From WFQV01 sp964611145 (GTDB taxonomy: Bacteria; Bacteroidota; Ignavibacteria; Ignavibacteriales; Melioribacteraceae): a stretch of DNA of 64,000 nucleotides. This document shows positions 1-8,716 of this stretch, one piece after another. Below the pieces are notes generated by a model. The model was not told where the DNA came from, did no database searches, and saw only the letters and a program-made list of their open reading frames with translations. The first letter of the stretch is position 1; each line of letters begins with the position of its first letter. The stretch covers positions 46,915 through 110,914 of the forward strand of contig CAZSYM010000004.1 of NCBI GenBank assembly GCA_964611145.1, in the 5' to 3' direction. Position numbers and translations under genes: made by a program.

Positions 1-2
1 GG

Positions 3-941
3 AAAGTTACCGACTATCCGGCTGGATTGGAAAATCACATGGAAGCGGTTCTGGAGATGAAATATATTGACGTGGAGGCAATTAGGAAAAGAAAATTCAA
101 GGTTTTGGTAGATTGCGTAAACGGAGCGGGGAGTTATATTATGCCTCGCTTGTTGAAAGAATTTGGTTGCGAGGTTGTTCCGCATGATTGCGAAAAGAAC
201 GGGATATTCCCTCGCTTGCCGGAGCCGATTCCTGTGAATTTGAAAAATACAATGCAAAAAGTTAGGGAATCGGGAGCGGATTTGGGAATTGTGGTTGACC
301 CCGATGTGGATAGACTTGTTTTAATAATGGAAAACGGCGAACCGTTTAACGAGGAATATACTATTGCCCAAGCAGTGAAATTTGTTCTTTCGAAAGAGAA
401 AGGAAATGTTGTTGTTAATCTTTCCACTACTCGGGCGGTAGAGGATATTGCTAATGAGTTTAATTGCAAGGTTTATCGTTCGCCTGTAGGGGAAGCGAAT
501 GTGGTTGCTAAAATGAAGCAAGTTAATGCCGTGATAGGTGGAGAGGGTAGCGGGGGAGTTATTTATCCCGCGGTTCATTACGGTCGCGATGCACTTGTAG
601 GTACGGCTATTGTTTTGCAGCATTTGTTGGAATTCGGAGGCAAGCTGAGCGAGTTGAAAGCCTCTATGCCGAATTATCTGATTTCCAAAAGGAAAATAAA
701 GTTGCAGGAAAATAAAAGTCCCGATGCGGTGATAGAAGCGATGAAGGAAAAATATTCTTCCGAAAAAATTAATACCGACGACGGACTCCGAATTGATTTT
801 GATGACCACTGGGTGCATTTGAGAAAATCGAATACCGAACCGATTATTCGGATTTATACGGAGGCTTCTTCTCAAGCAAAAGCGGATGAGCTTTCGCTTA
901 AATACATGTTGGAAATTGAAGAGTTGATGAAGAAATTATAA
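3..941 (+). CDS. glmM: Phosphohexomutase, glmM-like (5' end outside window)
   Basis: This is the C-terminal part of an alpha-D-phosphohexomutase; the frame is open to the left edge, so the start and the catalytic serine loop lie outside. Visible are the metal-binding loop DPDVDR (about residue 91 counted from the TTG at 27), the sugar-binding loop GEGSGG and the C-terminal phosphate-binding loop RKSNTEP. DPDVDR, rather than DPDGDR, is usual in Bacteroidota proteins annotated as phosphoglucosamine mutase, which makes glucosamine-1-phosphate for peptidoglycan and LPS. Phosphoglucomutase or phosphomannomutase activity cannot be excluded without the N-terminal half. The gene converges on the next one with about 30 bases between and no clear terminator hairpin. 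Confidence 0.85.
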   Translation, partial: KVTDYPAGLENHMEAVLEMKYIDVEAIRKRKFKVLVDCVNGAGSYIMPRLLKEFGCEVVPHDCEKNGIFPRLPEPIPVNLKNTMQKVRESGADLGIVVDPDVDRLVLIMENGEPFNEEYTIAQAVKFVLSKEKGNVVVNLSTTRAVEDIANEFNCKVYRSPVGEANVVAKMKQVNAVIGGEGSGGVIYPAVHYGRDALVGTAIVLQHLLEFGGKLSELKASMPNYLISKRKIKLQENKSPDAVIEAMKEKYSSEKINTDDGLRIDFDDHWVHLRKSNTEPIIRIYTEASSQAKADELSLKYMLEIEELMKKL

Positions 942-970
942 AATTGAAGTGGTGTGGGAGATTTTTGTTT

Positions 971-3052
971 TTAATTCAGAAATTCCCACGCCACGCCGAA
1001 GCGGAAAGTTCTGGAAGGCATCGGATAATAAGGAACAATGTAGTATTTGTTGTCGAACACATTTTCAAGCACGGCATAAACGGTGGCTCTTTTTTGAATT
1101 GTCCCGGCAAAAAACAAATTTAACGTCCAATTAAACGGGGTAGTGCCTTCTCCGAATGGACGGACGGAAGTTGAAGAATATACGTAATAGATAGGTTTTC
1201 TTACTTGGAATTCGTATTGCCAATAGTTTTGTTCTCCGTTTGCCTTAAAATAAACGCCCGTTTTCATTGCTAAATTTTTGTCAAATAATGTGTCAATGTA
1301 AAAGAGTCCGCCGAGTGCCGAAAATTCGGGGTTTTCTCTTATTTCGTTTTTGGAGAGGAAGTAATAAGTGAAATTTAGCTCCCCTTTTATTTTCCAAATT
1401 TTTGCGGAGAGGAAAATATTCCCGCCCGAGGTGGAATTTTTACGATAGTAGAGCACATACTTTTCTTTTAGTTTGGAGCTTTTCGCCGAATCTTTTTCCG
1501 CCCAATATTCTTCGTTGCTTTCTTTACGGTTGAAAATGGAAAAGGAGAAATGGAAATTTGAGTTTTTGAAATCGATGGATGCAAAAAAGACTTGTGCGTG
1601 ATTATCGGCGGCTTCTCCGATTTTCCTAAGAGCCTCGCTTTCAATACCTCTGGGTATTGAAAATTTCGAAGCGCCTAAAGTGGCTTCTAATTTTTGGATT
1701 GGATGGAGTTTAATATTTATACCGTAACCCAAGAAGGATTTGCCGTCGAGATTTGAAAATTTGGCGAAAGCTACGGGCATGATTTTTTTGTTCCCAAAAT
1801 CTGTGCTGAGAGTTCCCCCAAGTGAAAATATCGTTCGGCTTTTTTCCAGTCCGTAAGAGTTAAGGGTCGAAAAAGTTCTTTCCGATGTTCCGAAAACGGA
1901 AAGATTAAATCCGCCAGTGCAAAAAGGCTGAAGAAAATTCATGCCGATTGTTTTGAATCTGTCGTTTGCAAAGATACCATTTCTGGATTTTTCATCTTGT
2001 CGGAATTCCGTCAAATGAGTCAAGTAATAAACATTTATTTCCCCGCTTTTTTTTGATAAGAGTCGGGAAAGAACTTTGAAGACAACGTTATTGCGGGTGA
2101 TTTTTTGGTAACGGTTGCCGAATTTAACAGGAGCTTCGAACGGGTCGTAAAGGATGCTCTGCGCTATTGTAGAGGAAAAAGATGAGAGCAATTTTTCGTA
2201 ATCCACGCCGCCGTTTAGCTCCGCAACACTTCGGGAGTGGTTAAAGTAAAAAAGAAAATTAAAGGTATTATTGAGCATGTATCTTATTTTTACGTCCGCA
2301 TTCCAAAGCCCATACTCGCTGTAAGAATAATTCGAGCCGGTGGAGGAATTTTGGAAACCTCCGTAAACATTTAGTTTTCTGGTTGGGTGGATGTTAAAAT
2401 ATCCGTCAATAAATCCTTCGTCGTTGGGAGCTTGATAATAACGGATGCGCGTGTAAGGTTCTTTTGCAATTCTGTCGAATGTAAATATGTTTAGAGCGGA
2501 AGAAGCATTGGCGTTCGAGTATAGGAAAGCATTTGTAGGCAAAGGTATAGCCAGGGTATTGATGTATTCCGAGCGGAATAGGAACAAGTCGAAGGCGTTG
2601 GTGTGCCTTTCGGTGAAATCTATTCCGTCAACGATAATGGAATTAAGGTTGGAACCGAACAACTGGAATTTGGAAGGTTGTCCTAACCAGCCGAAATCTT
2701 GGAGGAAACCGAATGGTAAGTAATCGATGATATTCCCGATATACTTATAGTCCGTGCGATCGATGTGCTTTTTGCCCAATAATATTAAGTCGTAAAGCCC
2801 GTCATCAGCTGGAGCTCTGAAAATAGGTTTTAGAGTGTCTTTATGTGGCTTAGACCGTGTGGAATCAATGGTTTTCAATGTGTCGGGTGTAAATAAACTA
2901 TCATTGTGTAAATGTATATATGCGGAAGCCGTGAATTTATTGGCTTTAATCGGTATACTAAGTAGGAGAAGTAATAATATCAGTAGATTTCCCCTTTTTA
3001 GAAGGACAAAATTCTTTCCGGTTTTCGGCATAGCTCTAATGTTTATTGGCAA
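971..3052 (-). CDS. TonB-dependent-receptor-like outer membrane protein
   Basis: A 693-residue exported protein with a hydrophobic signal segment (run of leucines near residues 23-35). A plug-like stretch follows (FGSNLNSIIVDGIDF, about residue 132), then a long region of alternating aromatic/polar beta strands, and an aromatic C-terminal strand typical of outer-membrane barrels. The late segment AVLENVFDNKYY matches the end of TonB-dependent receptors. I see no carboxypeptidase-like N-terminal domain and no obvious TonB box, so active transport is uncertain; it could be a porin-like relative. A second ATG seven codons in could be the true start, and neither has a good ribosome binding site. 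It is monocistronic, and the substrate is not predictable. Confidence 0.65.
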   Translation of the reverse strand: MPINIRAMPKTGKNFVLLKRGNLLILLLLLLSIPIKANKFTASAYIHLHNDSLFTPDTLKTIDSTRSKPHKDTLKPIFRAPADDGLYDLILLGKKHIDRTDYKYIGNIIDYLPFGFLQDFGWLGQPSKFQLFGSNLNSIIVDGIDFTERHTNAFDLFLFRSEYINTLAIPLPTNAFLYSNANASSALNIFTFDRIAKEPYTRIRYYQAPNDEGFIDGYFNIHPTRKLNVYGGFQNSSTGSNYSYSEYGLWNADVKIRYMLNNTFNFLFYFNHSRSVAELNGGVDYEKLLSSFSSTIAQSILYDPFEAPVKFGNRYQKITRNNVVFKVLSRLLSKKSGEINVYYLTHLTEFRQDEKSRNGIFANDRFKTIGMNFLQPFCTGGFNLSVFGTSERTFSTLNSYGLEKSRTIFSLGGTLSTDFGNKKIMPVAFAKFSNLDGKSFLGYGINIKLHPIQKLEATLGASKFSIPRGIESEALRKIGEAADNHAQVFFASIDFKNSNFHFSFSIFNRKESNEEYWAEKDSAKSSKLKEKYVLYYRKNSTSGGNIFLSAKIWKIKGELNFTYYFLSKNEIRENPEFSALGGLFYIDTLFDKNLAMKTGVYFKANGEQNYWQYEFQVRKPIYYVYSSTSVRPFGEGTTPFNWTLNLFFAGTIQKRATVYAVLENVFDNKYYIVPYYPMPSRTFRFGVAWEFLN

Positions 3053-3249
3053 TTGATTTTTCGAAGTTTTGTTAACATTGTGATTAAAGGGGCAAAAATA
3101 ATCAAGTGAAAAATGTGCTTAATTTTATTAACTAAGATAATCATTACCATGAAAAAAATTTTTAAAAAGATATTTGATTTAAAAGAAAAAAAAATTATTT
3201 TGTGTATGTTTTTACATTAATTCTAATAACAAAATAAGGGGTAAAGCTT

Positions 3250-3546
3250 ATGGCTAAAGCACCAATGACCAAGGGACAAATTGTAGAACACCTTGCCAAA
3301 AAATTAGGTACTACAAAAAAAGTAGCTAACGCTTTTATCGATGAACTAGTTGCTTTGGCTTACAAAGAAGCAAAGAAAGGCTTCACCATTCCTGGACTCG
3401 GAAAACTTTATGTGGCTTCCCGCAAGAAGAGGAAAGGACGCAATCCCGCTACGGGAGAAACCATTATTATTCCTGCTAAGAAAGTGGTTAAATTCAAAGT
3501 ATCGAAAACTTGCCAGGATAAAGTTTATCCTCCCAAGAAAAAATAA
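3250..3546 (+). CDS. HU/IHF-family DNA-binding protein
   Basis: A 98-residue histone-like protein, the normal size for the family. It starts with the helical dimerisation part (TKGQIVEHLAKK) and carries the DNA-binding arm signature GRNPATGE near residue 68, followed by IPAKKVVKFK. Such proteins bend and compact DNA and form homo- or heterodimers. The lysine-rich tail (YPPKKK) is a little longer than in E. coli HU. A GGGG ribosome binding site lies just upstream of the ATG. The gene stands alone, with an AT-rich upstream region and a strong intrinsic terminator right after it. HU and IHF cannot be told apart from sequence alone, so no symbol is given. Confidence 0.93.
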   Translation: MAKAPMTKGQIVEHLAKKLGTTKKVANAFIDELVALAYKEAKKGFTIPGLGKLYVASRKKRKGRNPATGETIIIPAKKVVKFKVSKTCQDKVYPPKKK

Positions 3547-3553
3547 CGGTTTT

Positions 3554-3580
3554 AAGCCCGCTTAATGGCGGGCTTTTTTA
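3554..3580 (+). terminator. Intrinsic terminator of the HU gene
   Basis: An 8-bp GC-rich stem (AAGCCCGC with GCGGGCTT) with a TTAATG loop is followed by a run of Ts. The stop codon of the convergent minus-strand gene (3562) falls inside the loop, so the terminator doubles as coding sequence for the neighbour. Confidence 0.88.
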
Positions 3581-4077
3581 TTGCCCCTACTTTTCTTTTT
3601 TAATTCTTCCATTTGTTTCAATAGCCTTTCGTAAAGAGATTTATCAATATTGCTCAATAGTATTGTGATAAAGCGATTGAAGTTTTGGAGATGTGGATTA
3701 ACCCCTATTTGTGTTTTGTTTTTCCCGTCGTAAATATAAACGGGATGAGTGGCGTTCCCGCCGAATATCCCCCCTGCTATTTCCGTAATGTCCTCGAGTT
3801 TGATTTCAATCTTTTTCCTACGGTTCATAAAATCCGAAGCAACTATTTTTTCTTTGTCTATTTCTATTGTGAAAGGAAAGTATTTGTAAATACGAAAATA
3901 AAATCTGTTTAGGACGTAAAGAAGCAAAGCCATGATTATCAAAGGGAGTAGAAACTTCGAATTTTGAAAAGCGCCTAACAGGGCAATCATAAAATATGCA
4001 AAAAGAAAAGGGGTTAAAATGAAATTGGCATATCGGTAAACAAATTTGGCAAATTTGCCGTATTCGAATTTAGTCAT
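3562..4077 (-). CDS. Membrane protein with possible PH-like domain
   Basis: A 171-residue protein of unknown function. Residues 15-60 hold two hydrophobic segments likely to span the inner membrane. The cytoplasmic remainder has a beta-rich stretch (EIDKEKIVASDF..., KIEIKLEDITEI) resembling the bacterial PH-like domains found after paired membrane helices. It ends in a lysine-rich tail. The 3' end overlaps the HU terminator. Divergent from the sigma-factor operon, with 78 bases between them. The PH-like assignment is an inference from strand pattern only. Confidence 0.6.
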   Translation of the reverse strand: MTKFEYGKFAKFVYRYANFILTPFLFAYFMIALLGAFQNSKFLLPLIIMALLLYVLNRFYFRIYKYFPFTIEIDKEKIVASDFMNRRKKIEIKLEDITEIAGGIFGGNATHPVYIYDGKNKTQIGVNPHLQNFNRFITILLSNIDKSLYERLLKQMEELKKKSRGNKKARH

Positions 4078-4094
4078 GAAAACTCTCTTATTTT

Positions 4095-4125
4095 TTTGAG
4101 TCCTATTGAATAAATTTTAATTTTG
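4095..4125 (+). promoter_or_regulatory. Bacteroidota-type promoter of the sigma-factor operon
   Basis: TTTG at 4095-4098 and TAATTTTG at 4118-4125 are separated by 19 bases. This fits the -33 TTTG / -7 TAnnTTTG form used by the Bacteroidota housekeeping sigma factor. It lies 30 bases before the GTG start, giving a short leader. Confidence 0.65.
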
Positions 4126-4155
4126 TGTGTAAATAATAAAGAAAAAAAAAGTTAA

Positions 4156-4674
4156 GTGAAATCGAGCGAAGAAGAAAAGAAGGAATTCGAATTGCTTGTG
4201 AAGGCAAATATGAAGCGCGCCTATTATGCCGCATTGGGAATTTTGGGTTCGAGCGATGCTGCTATGGAGCTTTCCCAAGCCGCTTTCGTAAAAGCGTTTA
4301 GGAATTTTTCCAAGTTTGACCGCAACAGAGATTTTTTCGCTTGGTATTTCACAATTCTTAAAAACTTGTGTTTGAACTATATCAGAGATAATAAAAAAAA
4401 TGTATCTCTGGAGGAGATAATCGAGTTAAAAGAAAACGAGGAAAACTACGACCCTGTTAAGTTGGCTGAGACAGAGGAGTTAAAAGTAATTATACAAAAG
4501 GCACTTTTTAGTTTGCATGAAGAGGACAGAGAAATATTGATACTTCGTGAATTTCAGAATTATTCTTATAAAGAGATTGCTCGCCTCTTGGAAATACCCG
4601 AAGGGACGGTGATGTCGAGGCTTTATTATGCAAGAAAAAAATTAGCCGAGGAATTTAAAAAGCATTATGAATGA
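4156..4674 (+). CDS. ECF-type RNA polymerase sigma factor
   Basis: A 172-residue sigma-70-family protein with only regions 2 and 4, as in the extracytoplasmic-function group. Region 2 covers about residues 12-80 (DRNRDFFAWYFTILKNLCLNYIRD) and region 4 about 110-168, with the helix-turn-helix YKEIARLLEIPEGTVMSRLYYARKKL. It directs RNA polymerase to a stress or envelope regulon. The start is GTG. The gene overlaps the next by 8 bases, and that gene looks like its anti-sigma partner, so the pair is probably translationally coupled. An upstream housekeeping-type promoter is visible; autoregulation cannot be judged. Confidence 0.92.
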   Translation: MKSSEEEKKEFELLVKANMKRAYYAALGILGSSDAAMELSQAAFVKAFRNFSKFDRNRDFFAWYFTILKNLCLNYIRDNKKNVSLEEIIELKENEENYDPVKLAETEELKVIIQKALFSLHEEDREILILREFQNYSYKEIARLLEIPEGTVMSRLYYARKKLAEEFKKHYE

Positions 4675-5113
4675 AAAGCGATATATAGAGCTGATTGAAA
4701 AATATTTTGCCGAAGAAATTTCGGAAGAGGAGAAGGTCGAGATGGAAAAAATTTTTTCCCAAGACGCTCGATTAAGAAAGGAGTTCGAGGAACAAAAAAA
4801 AGTTAGGGAGGCTTTGAAAAAAATGAAGCTTAAAGAACCGCCCCGCGAGGCGTGGGACAATTACTGGACACATGTTTATAATCGCGTGGAAAGAAAAATC
4901 GCATGGGTCTTGATTTCCATAGCCGCTATAGTCTTATTGAGCTATAGCGCAATCGAATCGATTGAAAATTTATTGAGAGATGTACAGACGCCTGCCATTG
5001 TTAAATATGCTATTTTTGTCCTTAGTGTGGGTTTGATTATCCTTTTTGTGTCCCTTGTGCGAGAAAAATTTTTTGTTTCCAAACATGACAAATACAAGGA
5101 GGTTCAAAGATGA
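4667..5113 (+). CDS. Putative anti-sigma factor (membrane)
   Basis: A 148-residue protein overlapping the sigma-factor gene. The first about 70 residues are charged and helical (YIELIEKYFAEEISEEEK..), like the cytoplasmic sigma-binding part of anti-sigma factors. Two membrane segments follow (about residues 76-93 and 111-130). The HxxxCxxC motif of zinc-binding anti-sigma domains is missing, so this is not a classical ZAS protein. Function is inferred from gene order, length and topology. It ends in an ATGA overlap with the YbjQ-like gene, so the three genes form one tight operon. Confidence 0.65.
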   Translation: MNEKRYIELIEKYFAEEISEEEKVEMEKIFSQDARLRKEFEEQKKVREALKKMKLKEPPREAWDNYWTHVYNRVERKIAWVLISIAAIVLLSYSAIESIENLLRDVQTPAIVKYAIFVLSVGLIILFVSLVREKFFVSKHDKYKEVQR

Positions 5114-5424
5114 TTGTAACGACATCTTCCTTTATCGAAGGGAAAAAGATAGTGAGGACGTTCGGATTGGTGAAAGGAAATACGATACGCGCAAGATTTA
5201 TCGGGAAGGATATAATAGCCGTTTTCAAGAATATTCTCGGTGGTGAAATAGAAGAATATACAAAGTTGATGGCGGAAGCTCGCGAACAAGCCTTGGACAG
5301 AATGATTAAAGAAGCGGAAAATCTTGGCGCTAATGCGATAATTGATTGTCGTTTTACTACCGCTTATGTAATGCAAAGCGCGGCTGAAATATTAGCTTAC
5401 GGTACGGCGGTGTACGTCGAATAG
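5110..5424 (+). CDS. YbjQ/UPF0145 family protein
   Basis: A 104-residue protein that matches the YbjQ (UPF0145) family over its full length. It has the opening strand MIVTTSSF, the central RDxxGGxxxxYTKLMAEAR-like helix (here NILGGEIEEYTKLMAEAR), the segment GANAIIDCRF and the end YGTAVYVE. These small proteins form pentameric barrels, and their biochemical role is unknown; a heavy-metal-binding label appears in databases but is weakly founded. It is the last gene of the sigma/anti-sigma operon (ATGA overlap), which suggests a role linked to the stress response. Its stop is directly next to the stop of the convergent EVE gene. Confidence 0.9.
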   Translation: MIVTTSSFIEGKKIVRTFGLVKGNTIRARFIGKDIIAVFKNILGGEIEEYTKLMAEAREQALDRMIKEAENLGANAIIDCRFTTAYVMQSAAEILAYGTAVYVE

Positions 5425-5892
5425 TTATTTTTTCTTTTTGCTCATTCGCACTATTTCGTCGAATTCTTTTTTTGAAATTGGCATTACGGAAAGACGATTG
5501 CCTCGTTGTACCAATTTCATATTTGACAATTTGGGATTTGCCTTTATCTCGGCAAGGGTTACGAGCTGTGGGAATTTTTCAACGAATTTTACGTCCACCA
5601 TGAACCAAGTCGGTTCGTCCCTTTTGCTTTTCGGATCGTAGTGAATATCTTCCGGGTCGAAAGCCGTAAAGTCCGGATAGCCTTCCTTTACCACTTCACA
5701 AATACCGGCGACTCCGCTCGGCTTTGCGTTGCTATGATAAAAGAGCACTTTGTCGCCCACTTTCATTTCGTCGCGCATAAAATTTCTTGCCTGGTAATTC
5801 CGCACACCGTCCCAATAAGCAATTTTATCTTTTTCCAAATCGTCAATGGAATAAACCGAAGGCTCCGATTTCATTAACCAATATTTAGCCAT
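5425..5892 (-). CDS. EVE domain protein
   Basis: A 155-residue single-domain EVE protein, the usual length for stand-alone members. The N-terminus YWLMKSEPSVYSIDDL, the motif WDGVRNYQARNFMRDEM and the segment VGDKVLFYHSNAKPSGVAG are hallmarks. EVE belongs to the PUA/YTH-like fold, and members bind modified bases in DNA or RNA. It is the last of six overlapping minus-strand genes, two of which (rlmB, rlmN) modify rRNA, so a link to modified RNA is plausible but unproven. It overlaps the preceding hydrolase gene by 8 bases. Confidence 0.93.
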   Translation of the reverse strand: MAKYWLMKSEPSVYSIDDLEKDKIAYWDGVRNYQARNFMRDEMKVGDKVLFYHSNAKPSGVAGICEVVKEGYPDFTAFDPEDIHYDPKSKRDEPTWFMVDVKFVEKFPQLVTLAEIKANPKLSNMKLVQRGNRLSVMPISKKEFDEIVRMSKKKK

Positions 5893-6748
5893 TGTTTTGC
5901 TCCTTCAAATATTTGTCCAACCAGAATTTTCGTAAGCGGTTTACTTCTTCCCTTTGTTTTTTAAGAAAATGGTCGCCTTTCTCGAATACGATTAATCTAT
6001 ACGGTATTTCGAAGCGGGATAACTTTTCGGCAAGAGCGAGGGATTGCCCTACGGGAACGCGGGAATCTTCCGCCCCGTGTAGAATCAGCATAGGGGTTTT
6101 TAATTTGATTTTTTCTGGGAAGTTAACAATTGAGCGAGGGCGAGCGAATTCTTCGAAATTTATTTCTCCCATTTCGTTTAAGACCCTTTTATAAAAATTT
6201 TTTATGAAAGGGGTATCAGCTTTTCCGTAATGTAAATCGGTGATTCCGCCGATTGTTATTGCCGTTCGAAAGATGTCGGTTTTGGTTATCGCGAGATAAG
6301 CCATCATTCCGCCTCTGCTCCAGCCTTCTATTGCCCAGCGAGAGGAATCGGCAAAAGGGAGCTCGTTTGCGAGAGGAATGAGATTAAGAACGTCGTTGAC
6401 GTCCTTCCCGCCAAAAGTGTCTTGTCCTTCGCTTCCTCCACCGCCGCGGTATTGCGAGGCAAAGACCGTATAGCCCCACGAGGCAATTTGTCCGAAAATT
6501 CCTCGTGCGGTAAAATCGTCCATGGCACCGGCATTTCCATAACCGCCCCGGCACCATATAACAGAAGGGTAGGAAACATTTGTATTCTTGGGATAGGCTA
6601 AAAAGCCTTTTATTTTTAAGCCATCGGAAAGATAGACGATTTTTTCCACTATGCTGTTTTCTACGGATTCTTTCCCCCAACTACTAATAATCATTTTGAG
6701 CTGACCCTCCGTGAAATTCAGCCTTTCCCTTTGTAAAATTAGATTCAT
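5885..6748 (-). CDS. Prolyl-oligopeptidase-family (S9) alpha/beta hydrolase
   Basis: A 287-residue alpha/beta hydrolase without a signal peptide. The nucleophile elbow is GWSRGG (Ser near residue 146), the acid is in HGAEDSRVP and the histidine in KGDHFLKK, giving a complete triad in the order of the S9 catalytic domain. The motif RGGGGSEGQ before the elbow also fits S9 enzymes. The beta-propeller of classic prolyl oligopeptidases is absent, so it may be a small peptidase or an esterase. The start codon shares one base with the stop of rlmN (TAATG), so translation is coupled. Substrate unknown. Confidence 0.82.
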   Translation of the reverse strand: MNLILQRERLNFTEGQLKMIISSWGKESVENSIVEKIVYLSDGLKIKGFLAYPKNTNVSYPSVIWCRGGYGNAGAMDDFTARGIFGQIASWGYTVFASQYRGGGGSEGQDTFGGKDVNDVLNLIPLANELPFADSSRWAIEGWSRGGMMAYLAITKTDIFRTAITIGGITDLHYGKADTPFIKNFYKRVLNEMGEINFEEFARPRSIVNFPEKIKLKTPMLILHGAEDSRVPVGQSLALAEKLSRFEIPYRLIVFEKGDHFLKKQREEVNRLRKFWLDKYLKEQNNG

Positions 6749-7824
6749 TAAATTTTTATCCTTTTGACGTTCTTTTGTTTTTTAATTGCCAATTGTCCGC
6801 ATGCCGCGGCGATGTCGTCTCCTTGAGTATTTCTTAGCATCACAGTTATATTTTTAGCGCGGAGTTTGTTGGCGAATTCTTCTATTTTTTCCCGCGGAGT
6901 GGGTCTTAGAACCGCCGCCAACCCGCCCGGCTCCATGTGCGCTATACTATTGAACGGGATTAAATTTATTTTCGAAGGGAGCATCGAAGCGATGCGCGCC
7001 ATTCCTTTCACATCTTTTTCTCTGTCATTGAACCCTTCTAACATCAAGTATTCGAACGTAATTCTCGTGCCCGTAACGGAGGCGTAATATTTAAGCGCCT
7101 CGATATTATCTTCCACTGAATATTTCCGATTGATTGGCATTAACTCGTTTCGAACTTCGTCAAAGGGGGAATGGAGAGAAAGAGCTATTTTGATGCGAAG
7201 CCCTGTATCAGCCAGAGCCCGTATTTTATCGGGAATGCCCGCGGTGGAGACGGTAATTCGATTTCTGCTTAAGGTTTTCGTGAGCTCGTTTGTGAAATTT
7301 TCTATGGATTTAACCGTTGCCTCGAAGTTTAAAAGAGGTTCGCCCATTCCCATATAAACGATGTTCGTGATTTTCTTTTTACCGAATTCTTTTGCCGTGA
7401 GTAGATATTGTTCCACGATTTCCCCCACGGAGAGGTTCCTTTTGAAACCCATTAAGCCCGTGGCGCAGAATTTGCAGCCGAGAGCGCAACCGACTTGAGT
7501 TGAAAGGCAAAGAGTTGTTCTTTTCCCTTCCGGAATTACCACGGCTTCGATTTCATACCCGTCGTAGGTTTCGAAAAGGTATTTTGTCGTGCCGGTAACG
7601 GGGGAACGTTCACGACCAATAATATCAAGGGATTTTAACGATGCGATTTCCGAAAGCTTTTGCCGTAAGGCTTTTGGGAGATTCTGCATTTCGCTAAAAT
7701 CAAATGTTAGATGATTGTAAATCCAATTGAAAACCTGCTCCGCTCGGAATGGAGGTTCTCCGAGAGAAGCAAAAAACTCTTTCAATTCAGGTAAGGTGAA
7801 ATCTTTTATTCTTATCTTATCCAT
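6748..7824 (-). CDS. rlmN: Dual-specificity RNA methyltransferase RlmN
   Basis: A 358-residue radical-SAM enzyme that methylates C2 of A2503 in 23S rRNA and A37 in some tRNAs. The cluster motif CxxxCxxC is at residues 113-120 (CALGCKFC). GMGEPL, which binds SAM, follows, and the second catalytic cysteine is in AAACGQLA near the C-terminus. The N-terminal helical part (FRAEQVFNWIY) matches the RNA-binding domain of RlmN. Length is normal. Cfr, the close relative, is unlikely because the flanking motifs are RlmN-like. The gene overlaps the reductase gene upstream by 8 bases and the hydrolase downstream by one. Confidence 0.96.
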   Translation of the reverse strand: MDKIRIKDFTLPELKEFFASLGEPPFRAEQVFNWIYNHLTFDFSEMQNLPKALRQKLSEIASLKSLDIIGRERSPVTGTTKYLFETYDGYEIEAVVIPEGKRTTLCLSTQVGCALGCKFCATGLMGFKRNLSVGEIVEQYLLTAKEFGKKKITNIVYMGMGEPLLNFEATVKSIENFTNELTKTLSRNRITVSTAGIPDKIRALADTGLRIKIALSLHSPFDEVRNELMPINRKYSVEDNIEALKYYASVTGTRITFEYLMLEGFNDREKDVKGMARIASMLPSKINLIPFNSIAHMEPGGLAAVLRPTPREKIEEFANKLRAKNITVMLRNTQGDDIAAACGQLAIKKQKNVKRIKI

Positions 7825-8716
7825 TTTTTGTAATGTCGGATTTTGTTTTCATTTTTTGAAAGGATTCCTCAACGGTGTTCGGCTCAATTCCCAAAGCAAG
7901 TAGTTTCGAGATGTCCATTGAAACGTCGTAAACTTTGTATTTTATGTCGGTTTCTGAAAGCAATGTGGGAATTAAAAGAGAGGAATCGAGACCAAACGAC
8001 TGACAAAGTTTTAAGCCCAGTTCGAAGCGCGAAAGCTTTTCTTTGCCGCCGAAATTCAGCACTGTGCCTTTTACGTCTTTTTCAATTAAGTTGCTTATCA
8101 ATTCCGCGGCGTTTGATAACTCCAACGGAGTGCGGAATTGGTCGGTGAAAAGTTTTACTTTTTCGCTTCTCCTTAATTTTTCGAAAACAGTATGAAAGTG
8201 ATTGCGAGAATGATTTAATCCGAAACCGTACATCAATGCATTTCTTAGGATCAAATATTTCGAAGTACTTTCCTTGATTTTTTCTTCCGCAAGGAGTTTT
8301 GATTCCGCATAAAGAGAAATTGGTTCTACGGGAGCGCTTTCGTTTAGCAAATCTCCCTGTGATTCTTTATAAACCAAATCTGTCGAATGGAAAATAAAAG
8401 TGGCGTTTAAATCCGCACTTAATTTCGCTAAATTTTCCGTAGCGGTAACATTTATGGAAATGGTTTTTTCTTTTCCGAGTTTATCCGCAAGCGAGGAGTC
8501 CGAAACCGCAGCGGTGTGAACAATAACCTGCGGACGAAAGTCTTGCATGATTTGACGAATTAGACGGTAGTCTTCTATGCTTCCCTGCACGTGATTATAG
8601 TTAAGAGCATTGCCGGGATGTTCATGATATAACGTCAATATCTCGAATTTCCGGGAGAGGACGATGTTTAAATATTGTCCTAACAATCCGCCTCCTCCCG
8701 TAATTAAAATTTTCAT
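7817..8716 (-). CDS. dTDP-4-dehydrorhamnose reductase-like NAD(P)-binding protein
   Basis: A 299-residue short-chain-type epimerase/reductase. I place the start at 8716, where ATG overlaps the anmK stop as ATGA; an in-frame ATG three codons earlier is also possible. The Rossmann motif ITGGGGLLGQ opens the protein, HSTDLVY precedes the catalytic YAESK, and FRTPLELSNAAELI fits the RfbD/RmlD family. It would reduce dTDP-4-keto-L-rhamnose, or a related sugar nucleotide. No other dTDP-rhamnose genes are nearby; instead it sits between anmK and rlmN. That setting leaves a role as the MAT2B-like or another sugar-nucleotide reductase open. Confidence 0.75.
   Translation of the reverse strand: MKILITGGGGLLGQYLNIVLSRKFEILTLYHEHPGNALNYNHVQGSIEDYRLIRQIMQDFRPQVIVHTAAVSDSSLADKLGKEKTISINVTATENLAKLSADLNATFIFHSTDLVYKESQGDLLNESAPVEPISLYAESKLLAEEKIKESTSKYLILRNALMYGFGLNHSRNHFHTVFEKLRRSEKVKLFTDQFRTPLELSNAAELISNLIEKDVKGTVLNFGGKEKLSRFELGLKLCQSFGLDSSLLIPTLLSETDIKYKVYDVSMDISKLLALGIEPNTVEESFQKMKTKSDITKNG

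Noticed and set aside
3150..3221. A short frame of 23 codons starting MKKIFKK upstream of the HU gene
   Set aside because: Low-complexity AT-rich sequence, no ribosome binding site, no similarity; most likely leader or promoter sequence.
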